This document shows, piece after piece, positions 48,415 through 56,576 of a stretch of 64,000 nt of DNA. The stretch comes from an uncultured Actinomyces sp. (GTDB taxonomy: Bacteria; Actinomycetota; Actinomycetes; Actinomycetales; Actinomycetaceae). The notes beneath the pieces are model-generated. The model was not told the origin of the DNA. It ran no database searches and saw only the letters and a list, made by a program, of their open reading frames with translations. Numbering within the stretch: the first letter of the stretch is position 1; each line of letters opens with the position of its first letter. Where the stretch lies: the NCBI GenBank assembly GCA_900545825.1, contig URAS01000007.1, positions 70,910 through 134,909 on the forward strand, written 5' to 3'. The position numbers and the translations under genes were made by a program.

Positions 48415-50112
48415 CTAGTCGGCCCAGTCGCTGGCCGTCCAGACGGTCGCGCGGGCGGGCAGGACTCCCCCATCGGCTTCCCGCGAGGCGAGGATGCGCG
48501 TGCGCGCCAGCAACTCGCGGGCGGCCTCGCTGAGGTCGCTCGCCGCGACGTCCTCGTCGCCAAAGTTCGTCACGCACGCCCAGCCGTTCGGGCGGGTAAA
48601 GGAGAGGACGTCGTTACGGCCGGTCTCGACCCATTCCATCGACTCGGCCGTCTGGAGCTTCCTGCGGGCCGCGAGCGCCTGCCGGTACATCGACAGCGTC
48701 GAGTCGGGCTGGCCGGTCTCGGCCTCGACGGAACAATCGGCGAACCAGCTGGGCTGGGGCAGGTGGGGCGCGGCGTCTCCGAAGCCGTACGAGACGCCCT
48801 CGCGCGTCCACGGCAGGGGGACGCGGCAGCCGTCGCGGCCGAAGTCGAAGCCGGCCGACCGGAAGAACGTGGGATCCTGGCGGTCCTCGGCGGGGATGGT
48901 GGCGACCTCGTGGAGGCCCAGTTCCTCACCCTGGTAAATGTAGCTGGCGCCGGGCAGCGCGAGGATAAACAGGGTGGCAGCGCGGGCCCGTTCGAGGCCG
49001 CGCGTCGCGTCCATCTGGGGCTTGGTGCCCAGGGTCTTCACCCATTCGCGCCCGGGGTTGACGATGAAGTCGCCATGCTGGTCGACGGTGCAAAACGGCA
49101 GGCCGTAGCGGGTGGGGTGGCGGATGACGTCGTGGTTCGACAGTACCCACGTCGAGGACGACCCGGAGCGGCCGGCCAGCTCGACGTTGTGGGTGACGAT
49201 GCGGCGGAAGCTCGCGGCCTCGAAGTTCGCCCGCAACAGGTCGAAGTTGAACGCCTGGCCCAGCGACTGGGGGTTCGCGTAGCGGGGCACGCGGTCGGAG
49301 CTGACCCACGCCTCGGCGACCGCGGAGCGCGGCGGGTCGTAGCTGTTGAAGACCTCGCGCCATTCGGCGTAGATCTGCTGGACGTCGTCGCGGTCCCACA
49401 GGGGATGTTCGGTGCCCCACGACATCGCGCTCATCTGTTCCCATGTGGGCAGCGGTTCGGTGAGGTTCTTCTTCAGCCCGTGCGCCACGTCGATGCGGAA
49501 GCCGTCGACGCCGCGGTCGGACCAGAAGCGCAGGGTCTTGACGAAGTCGGCGTGGACGTCGGGGTTGTCCCAGTTGAGGTCGGGCTGCTCGGACGCGAAC
49601 AGGTGAAGGTACCACTGGCCGTCCCCGACCCGCGTCCATGCGGGTCCCCCGAACATCGACCGCCAGTCCGTCGGGGGCTCCGACCCGTCGGGGCCCGCGC
49701 CGTCGCGGAAAATGTAGCGGTCGCGCGCCGGCGAACCGGGGCCGTCGGCCAGGGCCTGCTGGAACCATTCGTGGCGGTTCGACGTGTGGTTGGGGACGAT
49801 GTCGACAACGATCTTCATGCCGGCCTCGTGGAGGGCGGCCACCAGCCGGTCGAAGTCGTCGAGCGTGCCCAGGCGCGGGTCGACGTTTCGGTAGTCGTCG
49901 ACGTCGTAGCCGCCGTCGGCCAGTTGCGACGGGTAGAACGGCGACAGCCACACGGCGTCGACGCCCAGGTCACGCAGGTAATCGACGCGGCTGGTCACCC
50001 CGGCGAGGTCGCCAAGCCCGTCTCCGGACGCGTCGGCGAACGAGCGGGGATACACCTGGTAGACGACGGCCTGGCGCCACCAATCGGCCTGCTGGGAGTT
50101 CACAAGGGACAT
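48415..50112 (-). CDS. GH13 alpha-glucosidase (oligo-1,6-glucosidase/trehalose-type family)
   Basis: A 565-residue cytoplasmic GH13 enzyme. Conserved regions are DIVPNHTS (I), DGFRIDVAHG with the nucleophile Asp (II), AVAEAWV with the acid Glu (III) and LSNHDV (IV). VYQVYPRSFADASGDGLGDL near the N-terminus is typical of alpha-glucosidases acting on short alpha-glucosides. The exact linkage (1,4, 1,6 or sucrose-type) is not clear. GAGGAAGG precedes ATG 50112; a promoter is predicted just upstream. No transporter is adjacent; the importer at 59-62 kb could feed it. Confidence 0.9.
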   Translation of the reverse strand: MSLVNSQQADWWRQAVVYQVYPRSFADASGDGLGDLAGVTSRVDYLRDLGVDAVWLSPFYPSQLADGGYDVDDYRNVDPRLGTLDDFDRLVAALHEAGMKIVVDIVPNHTSNRHEWFQQALADGPGSPARDRYIFRDGAGPDGSEPPTDWRSMFGGPAWTRVGDGQWYLHLFASEQPDLNWDNPDVHADFVKTLRFWSDRGVDGFRIDVAHGLKKNLTEPLPTWEQMSAMSWGTEHPLWDRDDVQQIYAEWREVFNSYDPPRSAVAEAWVSSDRVPRYANPQSLGQAFNFDLLRANFEAASFRRIVTHNVELAGRSGSSSTWVLSNHDVIRHPTRYGLPFCTVDQHGDFIVNPGREWVKTLGTKPQMDATRGLERARAATLFILALPGASYIYQGEELGLHEVATIPAEDRQDPTFFRSAGFDFGRDGCRVPLPWTREGVSYGFGDAAPHLPQPSWFADCSVEAETGQPDSTLSMYRQALAARRKLQTAESMEWVETGRNDVLSFTRPNGWACVTNFGDEDVAASDLSEAARELLARTRILASREADGGVLPARATVWTASDWAD

Positions 50113-50151
50113 GGACAACCTTCCTCGTCGGGCGAATGACCTGGCGTTCCC

Positions 50152-50181
50152 ATTACACCCGACGACACGCGTAAGCGACAA
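50152..50181 (-). promoter_or_regulatory. Predicted promoter of the GH13 gene
   Basis: On the minus strand, TTGTCG (50176-50181) and TGTAAT (50152-50157) are separated by 18 nt, about 45 nt upstream of the start. Matches to sigma-70 consensus are moderate. Confidence 0.4.
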
Positions 50182-50208
50182 GGGGTCTGCCGCGCGACGC
50201 GGCGTGCG

Positions 50209-52122
50209 TTAGGCCTCGGTTTCGGCGAACTGGGCGTTGTACAGCTGGGCGTAGGCGCCGCCGGCGGCGAGAAGCTGCTGGTGGGTGCCCTGTTCGACGA
50301 CGTCGCCGTGCTGCATGACGATGATGACGTCGGCGTCGCGGATCGTCGAGAGCCGGTGCGCGATGACGAAACTGGTCCGCCCCGACCGCAGGCGCTCCAT
50401 CGCCTGCTGGACGAGGATTTCCGTGCGGGTGTCGACGCTCGAGGTCGCCTCGTCGAGGATGAGGATCTGGGGGTCGGCGAGGAACGCCCTCGCGATCGTC
50501 ACCAGCTGTTTCTGGCCGGCCGACAGCCGCGCGCCCTCTTCGCTGAGCTGGGTGTCGTAGCCCTTAGCCATTGTCTGGACGAAGTCGTCGACGCCGCTGG
50601 CGCGCGCGGCCGCGAGGATCTGGTCCTCGGTCGCGTCGGGGTTGCCGTAGGCGATGTTCTCGCGGACCGTGCCCGGCAACAGCCACGTGTCCTGGAGGAC
50701 CATGGCGAAGCGCGACCTCAGGGCGTCCTTCGTGAGGTCGCGGATGTCGACGCCGCCCAGCCGGATCGCGCCCGAGTCGACCTCGTAGAAGCGCATGAGG
50801 AGGTTGACGAGCGTGGTCTTGCCCGCGCCGGTCGGCCCGACGATGGCGACGGTGTGGCCGGCCTCGACGTCCAGGGTGAGGCCGGTAATGACGGGCTTGC
50901 CCGGCTCGTAACCAAAGACGACGTGGTCAAACGTCACGCCGGTGCCGCGAATCGGCTGGTCGGTGCCGCGGTCGACCTCCATGTCCGGGGCGGCGAGCAG
51001 GTCGAAGATCCGTTCGGCCGACGCGGCGCCCGACTGGAGGAGGTTGGCGATCTGGGCCAGCGTCGACAGCGGCTGGGTGAATTGGCGCGAATACTGGATA
51101 AACGCCTGGACGGCACCGAGCGACAGCGACCCGCCCATGACGAGGATCGCGCCGGCCACCGCGACGATGACGAACGACAGGTTGGACAGGGCGTTCATCG
51201 CCGGCTGCATGAGGCCCGAGAAGAACTGGGCGTGGAAGCTCGCGTCGAACAGCTGCTCGTTGTCGCGGTCGAACCGGTCGGCAAAGTCGTCCTCGAGGCC
51301 GTAGAGGAGGGCGACCTCCTGGCCGGTGAAGGCCTCTTCGACTGTGCCCGACAGCTGCCCGGTCGAGCCCCACTGCCGCCCGAAGTGCGGCTGCGCGCGC
51401 CCCATGAGCCACCGGGCGACGAGGATGACGAGGGGGATGATTGCCAGCGCGGCGATCGAGAGCTTCCACGACAGGTAGATCATCATCCCGAGGATCCCGA
51501 CCGCCTGCAGCAGCGAGGAAAACAGCTGGGACAGGGTCTGCAGGAGGGTCTGGGTGACATTATCGACGTCGTTCGTCACCCGCGACAGGATGTCGCCGCG
51601 GGCGTGAGTGTCCAGGTACGACAGCGGCAACCGGTCGATCTTGTGTTGGACATCGCTGCGCAGCCGCAGCCCCGTGTTCTGGACGGCCGTGCGCACGAGC
51701 ATCCCACCGGCCCACATCGCCGCCGCCGCGACCGCGTAGGCGACGAGGACGACGAGCAAAACCCGCGTCAGCTGGCCAAAGTCGATGCCCGCGCCGACCG
51801 TACCGCGAGTCTGGGCCATGAGGTCGGCCAGGTGGGGGTGCCCCGCGGCGCGGGCCGCCCTCGCCGCCTGAGACAGGGGGACGCCGTCGGGCGCGACCTT
51901 GCGGGCCCGCAGCGAGATGACGCCGGAAAAGATGATGTCGGTGCCGCGCCCCAACAGGGCCGGTCCGGCGACGTTTGCCGCGACCGAGATAGCCGTGAGG
52001 ACGAGCGAGAGGATAATCCGCCACGCCTCGGGCCGCAGCCGGCGCACCAGGGCTTTGAGGGCGGCCTTCTGGTTCCTCGCCGACGCCGTCGGGTCGACTC
52101 CGCGCTGCCCACCGGGGCTCAT
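50209..52122 (-). CDS. ABC exporter half-transporter (catalytically competent NBD)
   Basis: A 637-residue permease-ATPase fusion with six helices in residues 30-360. The ATPase has Walker A GPTGAGKTT, signature LSAGQKQ, Walker B ILILDEATSS with the catalytic Glu, and H-loop VIAHRLSTI. It forms a pair with the upstream gene product, whose NBD is degenerate; such pairs are heterodimeric exporters of drugs, lipids or peptides. The ATG at 52122 overlaps the previous stop. An extended loop after helix 1 (GVPLSQAARAARAAGHPHLA) is longer than usual and lies between helices 1 and 2. Confidence 0.92.
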   Translation of the reverse strand: MSPGGQRGVDPTASARNQKAALKALVRRLRPEAWRIILSLVLTAISVAANVAGPALLGRGTDIIFSGVISLRARKVAPDGVPLSQAARAARAAGHPHLADLMAQTRGTVGAGIDFGQLTRVLLVVLVAYAVAAAAMWAGGMLVRTAVQNTGLRLRSDVQHKIDRLPLSYLDTHARGDILSRVTNDVDNVTQTLLQTLSQLFSSLLQAVGILGMMIYLSWKLSIAALAIIPLVILVARWLMGRAQPHFGRQWGSTGQLSGTVEEAFTGQEVALLYGLEDDFADRFDRDNEQLFDASFHAQFFSGLMQPAMNALSNLSFVIVAVAGAILVMGGSLSLGAVQAFIQYSRQFTQPLSTLAQIANLLQSGAASAERIFDLLAAPDMEVDRGTDQPIRGTGVTFDHVVFGYEPGKPVITGLTLDVEAGHTVAIVGPTGAGKTTLVNLLMRFYEVDSGAIRLGGVDIRDLTKDALRSRFAMVLQDTWLLPGTVRENIAYGNPDATEDQILAAARASGVDDFVQTMAKGYDTQLSEEGARLSAGQKQLVTIARAFLADPQILILDEATSSVDTRTEILVQQAMERLRSGRTSFVIAHRLSTIRDADVIIVMQHGDVVEQGTHQQLLAAGGAYAQLYNAQFAETEA

Positions 52123-53855
52123 GCCGCCTCCTCTTCGCTGACCTGCGACGCGACGATCGCCCGATAGGTCGGGCAGGTGGCCAGCAGCTCGTCGTGGGTG
52201 CCGCGGCCGACGACGTGACCCTTGTCGAGGACGATGATCGTCGAGGCGTGCCTAATCGTCGCGATTCGTTGGGCGACGATGACGAGGGCGGCGTCGCCGA
52301 CGTGGGCGCGCAAGCCGCCGCGCAGCTTCGCGTCGGTCGCGTAGTCGAGCGCCGAGAACGAGTCGTCGAAAATATAGATGTCGGCGCTTCGGTAGAGCGC
52401 GCGGGCGATCGCCAGGCGCTGGCGTTGCCCGCCCGAGAAGTTTTGCCCGCCGGCCTCGACGCGCGACTCGACACCCTCGGGCAGGGCGTCGACGAACTCG
52501 GTGGCGCAGGCGACCTCGAGGGCGCGGCGCAAACGCGCGTGGTCGACCTGGTCGGCCGGGCACGCCGCCACCGACGTGGCGATCGTCCCGGAGAACAGGT
52601 AGGCGGTCTGGGGGACGTAGGCGATCCTCCGCCGCACCTGGGCGAGGTCGGCCTCGCGAATGTCGACCCCGTTGACGCTGACGCGCCCGCCCGACGGGTC
52701 GCGCAGCCGGGGGATGAGCGAGATCAGCGTCGTTTTGCCCGAGCCCGTCGCCCCGATGATCGCCGTCGTGTGCCGCGGCGCGAATTCGATCGACGTCGGC
52801 GCGAGGACGGGCGCGGACGCGTCGGGGTGCTTGACCGTGGCGTCCTGGAGGGCGAACACCGCGCCGGCCCCCACCGGGGTCGGGTCGCTGGCGGGGGCGA
52901 GGACGGGCTGGTAGTCGAGGACCTCGCCGATGCGCGCCGCACACACCTGGGCGCGCGGGATCATCGTGAAGACGAACGACGCGAGCATGACCGACATGAG
53001 GATCATCATGAGGTAGCTGAGATACGCCGTCAGCGCGCCCACTTCCATCCCGCCGGCCTCGATGCGTCGGCCGCCGAACCAGATGACGCCGACCTGCGAC
53101 GCCGAAATAATGAGCGAGACCAGGGGAAACATGAGGGCGAACAGTGACCCGACCGCGAGCGCGAGGGACCGCAGCTGCCGGTTGGCGTCCTCGTAGCGGT
53201 CGCGTTCGGTCCCCTGCCGCCGGAACGCGCGGATGACGCGGACGCCGGACAGTTGGGCGCGCAGGACGTCGGTAATCCGGTCAATCGCCCGCTGCTGGGC
53301 CTTAAATCGCGGCCCCAGCTGGCGCATGATGAGGCCGACCGTGAGGGCGAGGACGGGCACGATGACGAGGAGGATCTGCGACAGCGGCGCATCCTCGCGG
53401 ATCGCCATGATCACGCCGCCGATCCCCATGAGCGGCGCGACGACCATGAGCTCGTAGATTAAGAACACGACCATCTGGACCTGTTGGACGTCGTTCGTGC
53501 AGCGCGTGATCAGCGAGGGCGCCCCGAAATGGTAGAGGTCGGCCGTCGAAAACTGTTGGACGTGGGAAAACACGCGCCCTCGCAGCCAGCGGCCTTGGCC
53601 CATCGCCTCGCGCGCGGCCAGGTAGATCGCCAGGCCCGAACACACGACCTGGACGACCGTGATACCGAGCATCACCGCGCCCAACCGCCAGATCAGTGGG
53701 CCGTTGCCCGTGGCGACGCCGCGGTCGATGATCGTCGCGTTGAGGGACGGCAGCAGCAGCGACGCGAACGTCTGGGCCAGCTGGAGGACGACGATCGCGG
53801 CAACGACACCGCGGCGGCCTTCGCGCAGGTACTGCCTGGTGAGCTTCGTCAGCAT
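52119..53855 (-). CDS. ABC exporter half-transporter (degenerate NBD partner)
   Basis: A 578-residue permease-ATPase. Walker A is GATGSGKTT and the signature is FSGGQRQR. Walker B is IYIFDDSFSALD, with Asp in place of the catalytic Glu. The H-loop is VIVAQR, with Gln in place of His. These changes match the non-catalytic site of heterodimeric exporters such as TM287/288. Start ATG 53855 has GGAGGGG upstream. It overlaps the partner gene by 4 nt. The cargo is unknown. Confidence 0.92.
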   Translation of the reverse strand: MLTKLTRQYLREGRRGVVAAIVVLQLAQTFASLLLPSLNATIIDRGVATGNGPLIWRLGAVMLGITVVQVVCSGLAIYLAAREAMGQGRWLRGRVFSHVQQFSTADLYHFGAPSLITRCTNDVQQVQMVVFLIYELMVVAPLMGIGGVIMAIREDAPLSQILLVIVPVLALTVGLIMRQLGPRFKAQQRAIDRITDVLRAQLSGVRVIRAFRRQGTERDRYEDANRQLRSLALAVGSLFALMFPLVSLIISASQVGVIWFGGRRIEAGGMEVGALTAYLSYLMMILMSVMLASFVFTMIPRAQVCAARIGEVLDYQPVLAPASDPTPVGAGAVFALQDATVKHPDASAPVLAPTSIEFAPRHTTAIIGATGSGKTTLISLIPRLRDPSGGRVSVNGVDIREADLAQVRRRIAYVPQTAYLFSGTIATSVAACPADQVDHARLRRALEVACATEFVDALPEGVESRVEAGGQNFSGGQRQRLAIARALYRSADIYIFDDSFSALDYATDAKLRGGLRAHVGDAALVIVAQRIATIRHASTIIVLDKGHVVGRGTHDELLATCPTYRAIVASQVSEEEAA

Positions 53856-53982
53856 CCGTCCCCTCCCCCGCGTTCGCCCGCGGGGCGGCGCGTCATTCTC
53901 GGGGATCATTCTATGGCGGCCCACTGACACCTTCTCGGCGGGGTCCACCCCAATCGGGGCCCGCGGGCTTTACACTGTCGCC

Positions 53983-54414
53983 ATGACTGTTACGCAGATT
54001 ACCGAGCTGACCGACGAGCTCGTCACCGCCATGAACGACCTGCTCCCGCAGCTGTCGAAGTCGGCGAAACCGCTGTCGAAGGACGACATCCGCGACTTCC
54101 TCGCCCAGGACGGCGTCTACCTGTTCGTCTACCGCGAAGACGCAGACAGCCCGATCCTCGGCATGCTCACCCTCGCGACGTTCGTTATCCCGACCGGCAA
54201 GCGCGCCTGGGTCGAGGACGTCGTCGTCGACGAGGCCGCCCGCGGCCAGGGCGCCGGCGCCGCCCTCGTCGCCGCTGCCTGCGAGTTTGGCAAAAAGATC
54301 GGCGCGCGGACGATCGACCTCACGTCGCGGCCGACCCGCGAGGCCGCGAACCGCCTGTACCGCCGCTGTGGTTTCCAGTTGCGCGAGACCAACGTGTACC
54401 GCTTCGGCGGCTAG
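53983..54414 (+). CDS. GNAT-family N-acetyltransferase
   Basis: A 143-residue GNAT. Motif A is VEDVVVDEAARGQGAGAALV, with the acetyl-CoA pyrophosphate loop RGQGAG. The C-terminal LYRRCGFQLRETNVYR contains the conserved Tyr/Arg region. The substrate is unknown. The gene appears leaderless: TACACT ends 6 nt before the ATG. It is divergent from the ABC exporter and 20 nt upstream of the aminopeptidase. Confidence 0.85.
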   Translation: MTVTQITELTDELVTAMNDLLPQLSKSAKPLSKDDIRDFLAQDGVYLFVYREDADSPILGMLTLATFVIPTGKRAWVEDVVVDEAARGQGAGAALVAAACEFGKKIGARTIDLTSRPTREAANRLYRRCGFQLRETNVYRFGG

Positions 54415-54434
54415 TCGGTTCTACGATTGGGGGC

Positions 54435-55748
54435 ATGACCGTTACGCCTCCGTGGAATCCGTCGTCCTACCCCACCGACTCATATACCGCTGACCTGCGC
54501 GAATTCATCGAATCGTCGCCGTCGGCGTGGCACTGCGCCGAGGCGGTGAGGGCGCGTTTCGTTGACGCCGGATTCCGCGAGGTCTCGGCGGCTGAGCCGT
54601 GGCCCGAGGCGCCCGGCGGCTACGTCATGGTGCGCGACGGCGCCGTCATGGCGTGGTGGCGCCCGCAGCGCCTGCGCGACGACCCGGAGTTTCGCGTCGT
54701 CGGCGTCCACACGGATTCGCCGACGTTCGCCCTCAAGCCCAAGCCGTCGTCGACGCACGCGTCCGGGTGGGGGCAGCTGAACGTCGAGGTCTACGGCGGG
54801 ATGATCCCCGACACGTGGGTCGACCGCGACCTCGCGTTGGCCGGGCGGCTGATCGGCACCGACGGGCGGGCGACGCTCGTGCGCACCGACGCGATCGCGA
54901 GGATCCCGCACCTGGCGATCCACCTCGACCGGTCGCAGCGCGAGTCGCTGCACCTCGATCCCCAGCAGCACCTGCGCCCGATCTGGACGATCGGCGCCGA
55001 GGCCGACGTCCTCGATTATCTGGCCCACCAGGTCGGATGGGGCGGCGCCCAGGATGTCACGGCGTTCGACGTCGTCATGATCGACTCGCAGCCGCCCGCG
55101 CTGCTGGGCGCCGACCACAACCTCCTGGCGGCGCCCCGGCAAGACAACCTCGTGTCGGTGTTTTCGGCGATGCGCGCGCTGCTCGCCGCCGCCGGGTCCG
55201 ACGCCGCCGAGGAGGCCGGCCGCCTGCTGGTGTTCGCCGCGTTCAGCCACGAAGAGGTCGGCTCCGAGACGATGACCGGCGCGGCGGGACCGATCCTCGA
55301 GGACGTCCTCGAGCGCCTGGCCGAGCCCCTTGACCCCACGCGTTCCGCGTGGCGGCGGATGATCGCGAGGTCGCTGTGTCTGTCGGCCGACGTCGCCCAC
55401 TCGGTCCACCCGAATTACGCGGACCGCCACGATCCCGAGCACTGGCCGATCGCCGGCGGCGGGCCCGTCCTCAAGATCAACGCGAACCAGCGCTACGCGA
55501 CCGAGGCGATCGGCGCCGCCTGCTGGCGCCGCTGCTGCGAGCTGGCCGACGTGCCCCACCAGGACTTCGTCTCGAACAACGCCGTCACCTGCGGCTCGAC
55601 GATCGCCCCGATCACGGCGACGCGCCTGGGGATCCGCACGATCGACGTCGGCAGCCCGATCCTCTCGATGCACTCGGCCCGCGAGCTCTCGCACGTCGCC
55701 GACCACCCGGCGATGAGCCAGGCAATGGCCGCCTTCTGGGCCAGCTGA
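54435..55748 (+). CDS. M18-family metallo-aminopeptidase
   Basis: A 437-residue zinc aminopeptidase. Metal-binding regions are VGVHTDSPTFALKP (first His), NLVSVFSAMRALL (bridging Asp context), FSHEEVGSETM (catalytic Glu-Glu) and the late ILSMHSARELSH. The family prefers N-terminal acidic or hydrophobic residues in the cytoplasm. The gene looks leaderless (TACGAT ends 7 nt before the ATG). It may be co-transcribed with the GNAT gene. Repeat A3 follows. Confidence 0.93.
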   Translation: MTVTPPWNPSSYPTDSYTADLREFIESSPSAWHCAEAVRARFVDAGFREVSAAEPWPEAPGGYVMVRDGAVMAWWRPQRLRDDPEFRVVGVHTDSPTFALKPKPSSTHASGWGQLNVEVYGGMIPDTWVDRDLALAGRLIGTDGRATLVRTDAIARIPHLAIHLDRSQRESLHLDPQQHLRPIWTIGAEADVLDYLAHQVGWGGAQDVTAFDVVMIDSQPPALLGADHNLLAAPRQDNLVSVFSAMRALLAAAGSDAAEEAGRLLVFAAFSHEEVGSETMTGAAGPILEDVLERLAEPLDPTRSAWRRMIARSLCLSADVAHSVHPNYADRHDPEHWPIAGGGPVLKINANQRYATEAIGAACWRRCCELADVPHQDFVSNNAVTCGSTIAPITATRLGIRTIDVGSPILSMHSARELSHVADHPAMSQAMAAFWAS

Positions 55749-55753
55749 CCTGC

Positions 55754-55833
55754 GTGAACGTGACCTTTCTGTCCGCTTTGATCACGTTGACATGGGCAAA
55801 ACGGCGAACGTGACCAAATAGGGTCACGTTGAC
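55754..55833. repeat. Family A intergenic repeat, copy A3 (inverted)
   Basis: Read on the minus strand it is GTCAACGTGACC-CTATTT-GGTCACGTTCGC, 29 nt, then GGACAGAAAGGTCACGTTCAC. The layout and 29-nt spacing equal A1 and A2 exactly. It begins 5 nt after the aminopeptidase stop. Confidence 0.87.
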
Positions 55834-55962
55834 GAGGACATATAGTGGGCCGGTTGGCAGGAGCACCCACCTACTACTCCCCCACACCAGGTTTTGACAA
55901 GACCCCTCCAAACTTCGATCGCTCGAGCCGGTCGACAATATGCCCTCTTACTATCAGCTCAA

Positions 55963-55983
55963 GTTACCGCAACGAGCGGTAAC
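55963..55983. promoter_or_regulatory. Inverted repeat, possible operator
   Basis: GTTACCGC-AACGA-GCGGTAAC is a perfect 8-bp inverted repeat with a 5-nt spacer. It could be an operator, but no promoter can be fixed around it. Confidence 0.4.
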
Positions 55984-55989
55984 CGTTCT

Positions 55990-56320
55990 GGTTCAGAAAG
56001 GCATAAATATCAGGAAACTCTTACCTGCTCTCGTCCCGGCGACACTCGCATTCGCATTCATTGTCCCCGGCATGCCATTGCGTCGGCCCATAGCATCTCA
56101 ACCGAATCCGTTAATCCCTCACGGTGCTACACGATCCCGTACACTGACTTCGACAGGGACCACGACCGCGTTGTTCCGGTCGGCCGGGTGAAAACTGTCT
56201 GCTACCGCTGCCACAAGGCAGGATCGCAATACGCATGCCCGTACGACGCCACCGAGCCCCTACACGCCCTGAGTGGACCCGAGCACGATAAGCGACTATC
56301 GCCCGCATCAGCCTCACCCC
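55990..56320 (+). pseudogene. Possible decayed small secreted cysteine-bearing peptide gene
   Basis: One frame (from about 56009) reads like a signal peptide: IRKLLPALVPATLAFAFIVP. From about 56055 a different frame continues with ASAHSISTES and a short cysteine-rich part (VCYRCHKAGSQYACP). A single frameshift would join them as a roughly 100-residue secreted peptide. No proper start codon with ribosome site is visible. This is a weak call based on composition only. Confidence 0.25.
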
Positions 56321-56323
56321 ACG

Positions 56324-56380
56324 GGGATGGATGGCTCCTAGGGCCGCCAGCACGTGGCGGCCCTAGGAGCCATCCATCCC
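56324..56380. repeat. Perfect 26-bp palindrome with 5-nt loop
   Basis: The left arm 56324-56349 (begins GGGATGGATGGCTCCTAGGG) pairs with the right arm 56355-56380 at all 26 positions. The loop is GCACG. It could be a strong terminator-like or extrusion-prone element. No T tail follows on either strand. Confidence 0.9.
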
Positions 56381-56576
56381 TCGACAGATTCACATCCTGC
56401 GCAATACCGATCTTGCGGTCACCTATATCACCACCACTGCCAAACTCTTGTTCGTCGGTGACGAATTTGGCATACCTGCACCAGTAGCTACAACCAAGTC
56501 GCACTGAGCCCATCTCAGGGATGCGCTCGGTCGCGCGAACGCGCGAACGACAGACCTGCACAATAGGAGGTTCTTC

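Larger units (their letters stand above)
55834..56576. other. AT-richer intergenic stretch with no firm gene
   Basis: About 740 bp between repeat A3 and the CPBP-like gene has lower GC than its surroundings and no well-supported CDS. It holds an 8-bp inverted repeat (55963-55983), a possible decayed secreted-peptide gene (55990-56320) and a perfect 26-bp palindrome (56324-56380). TAGGAGG just before 56577 is the ribosome site of the next gene. Confidence 0.6.

Noticed and set aside
50281..52167. Long open frame antisense to the ABC exporter gene
   Set aside because: Same artefact; Arg/Asp-rich sequence with no domain.
55894..56487. A 197-codon plus-strand frame spanning the region after repeat A3
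   Set aside because: It runs through the 26-bp palindrome, has no ribosome site, and its N-terminal part is not protein-like.
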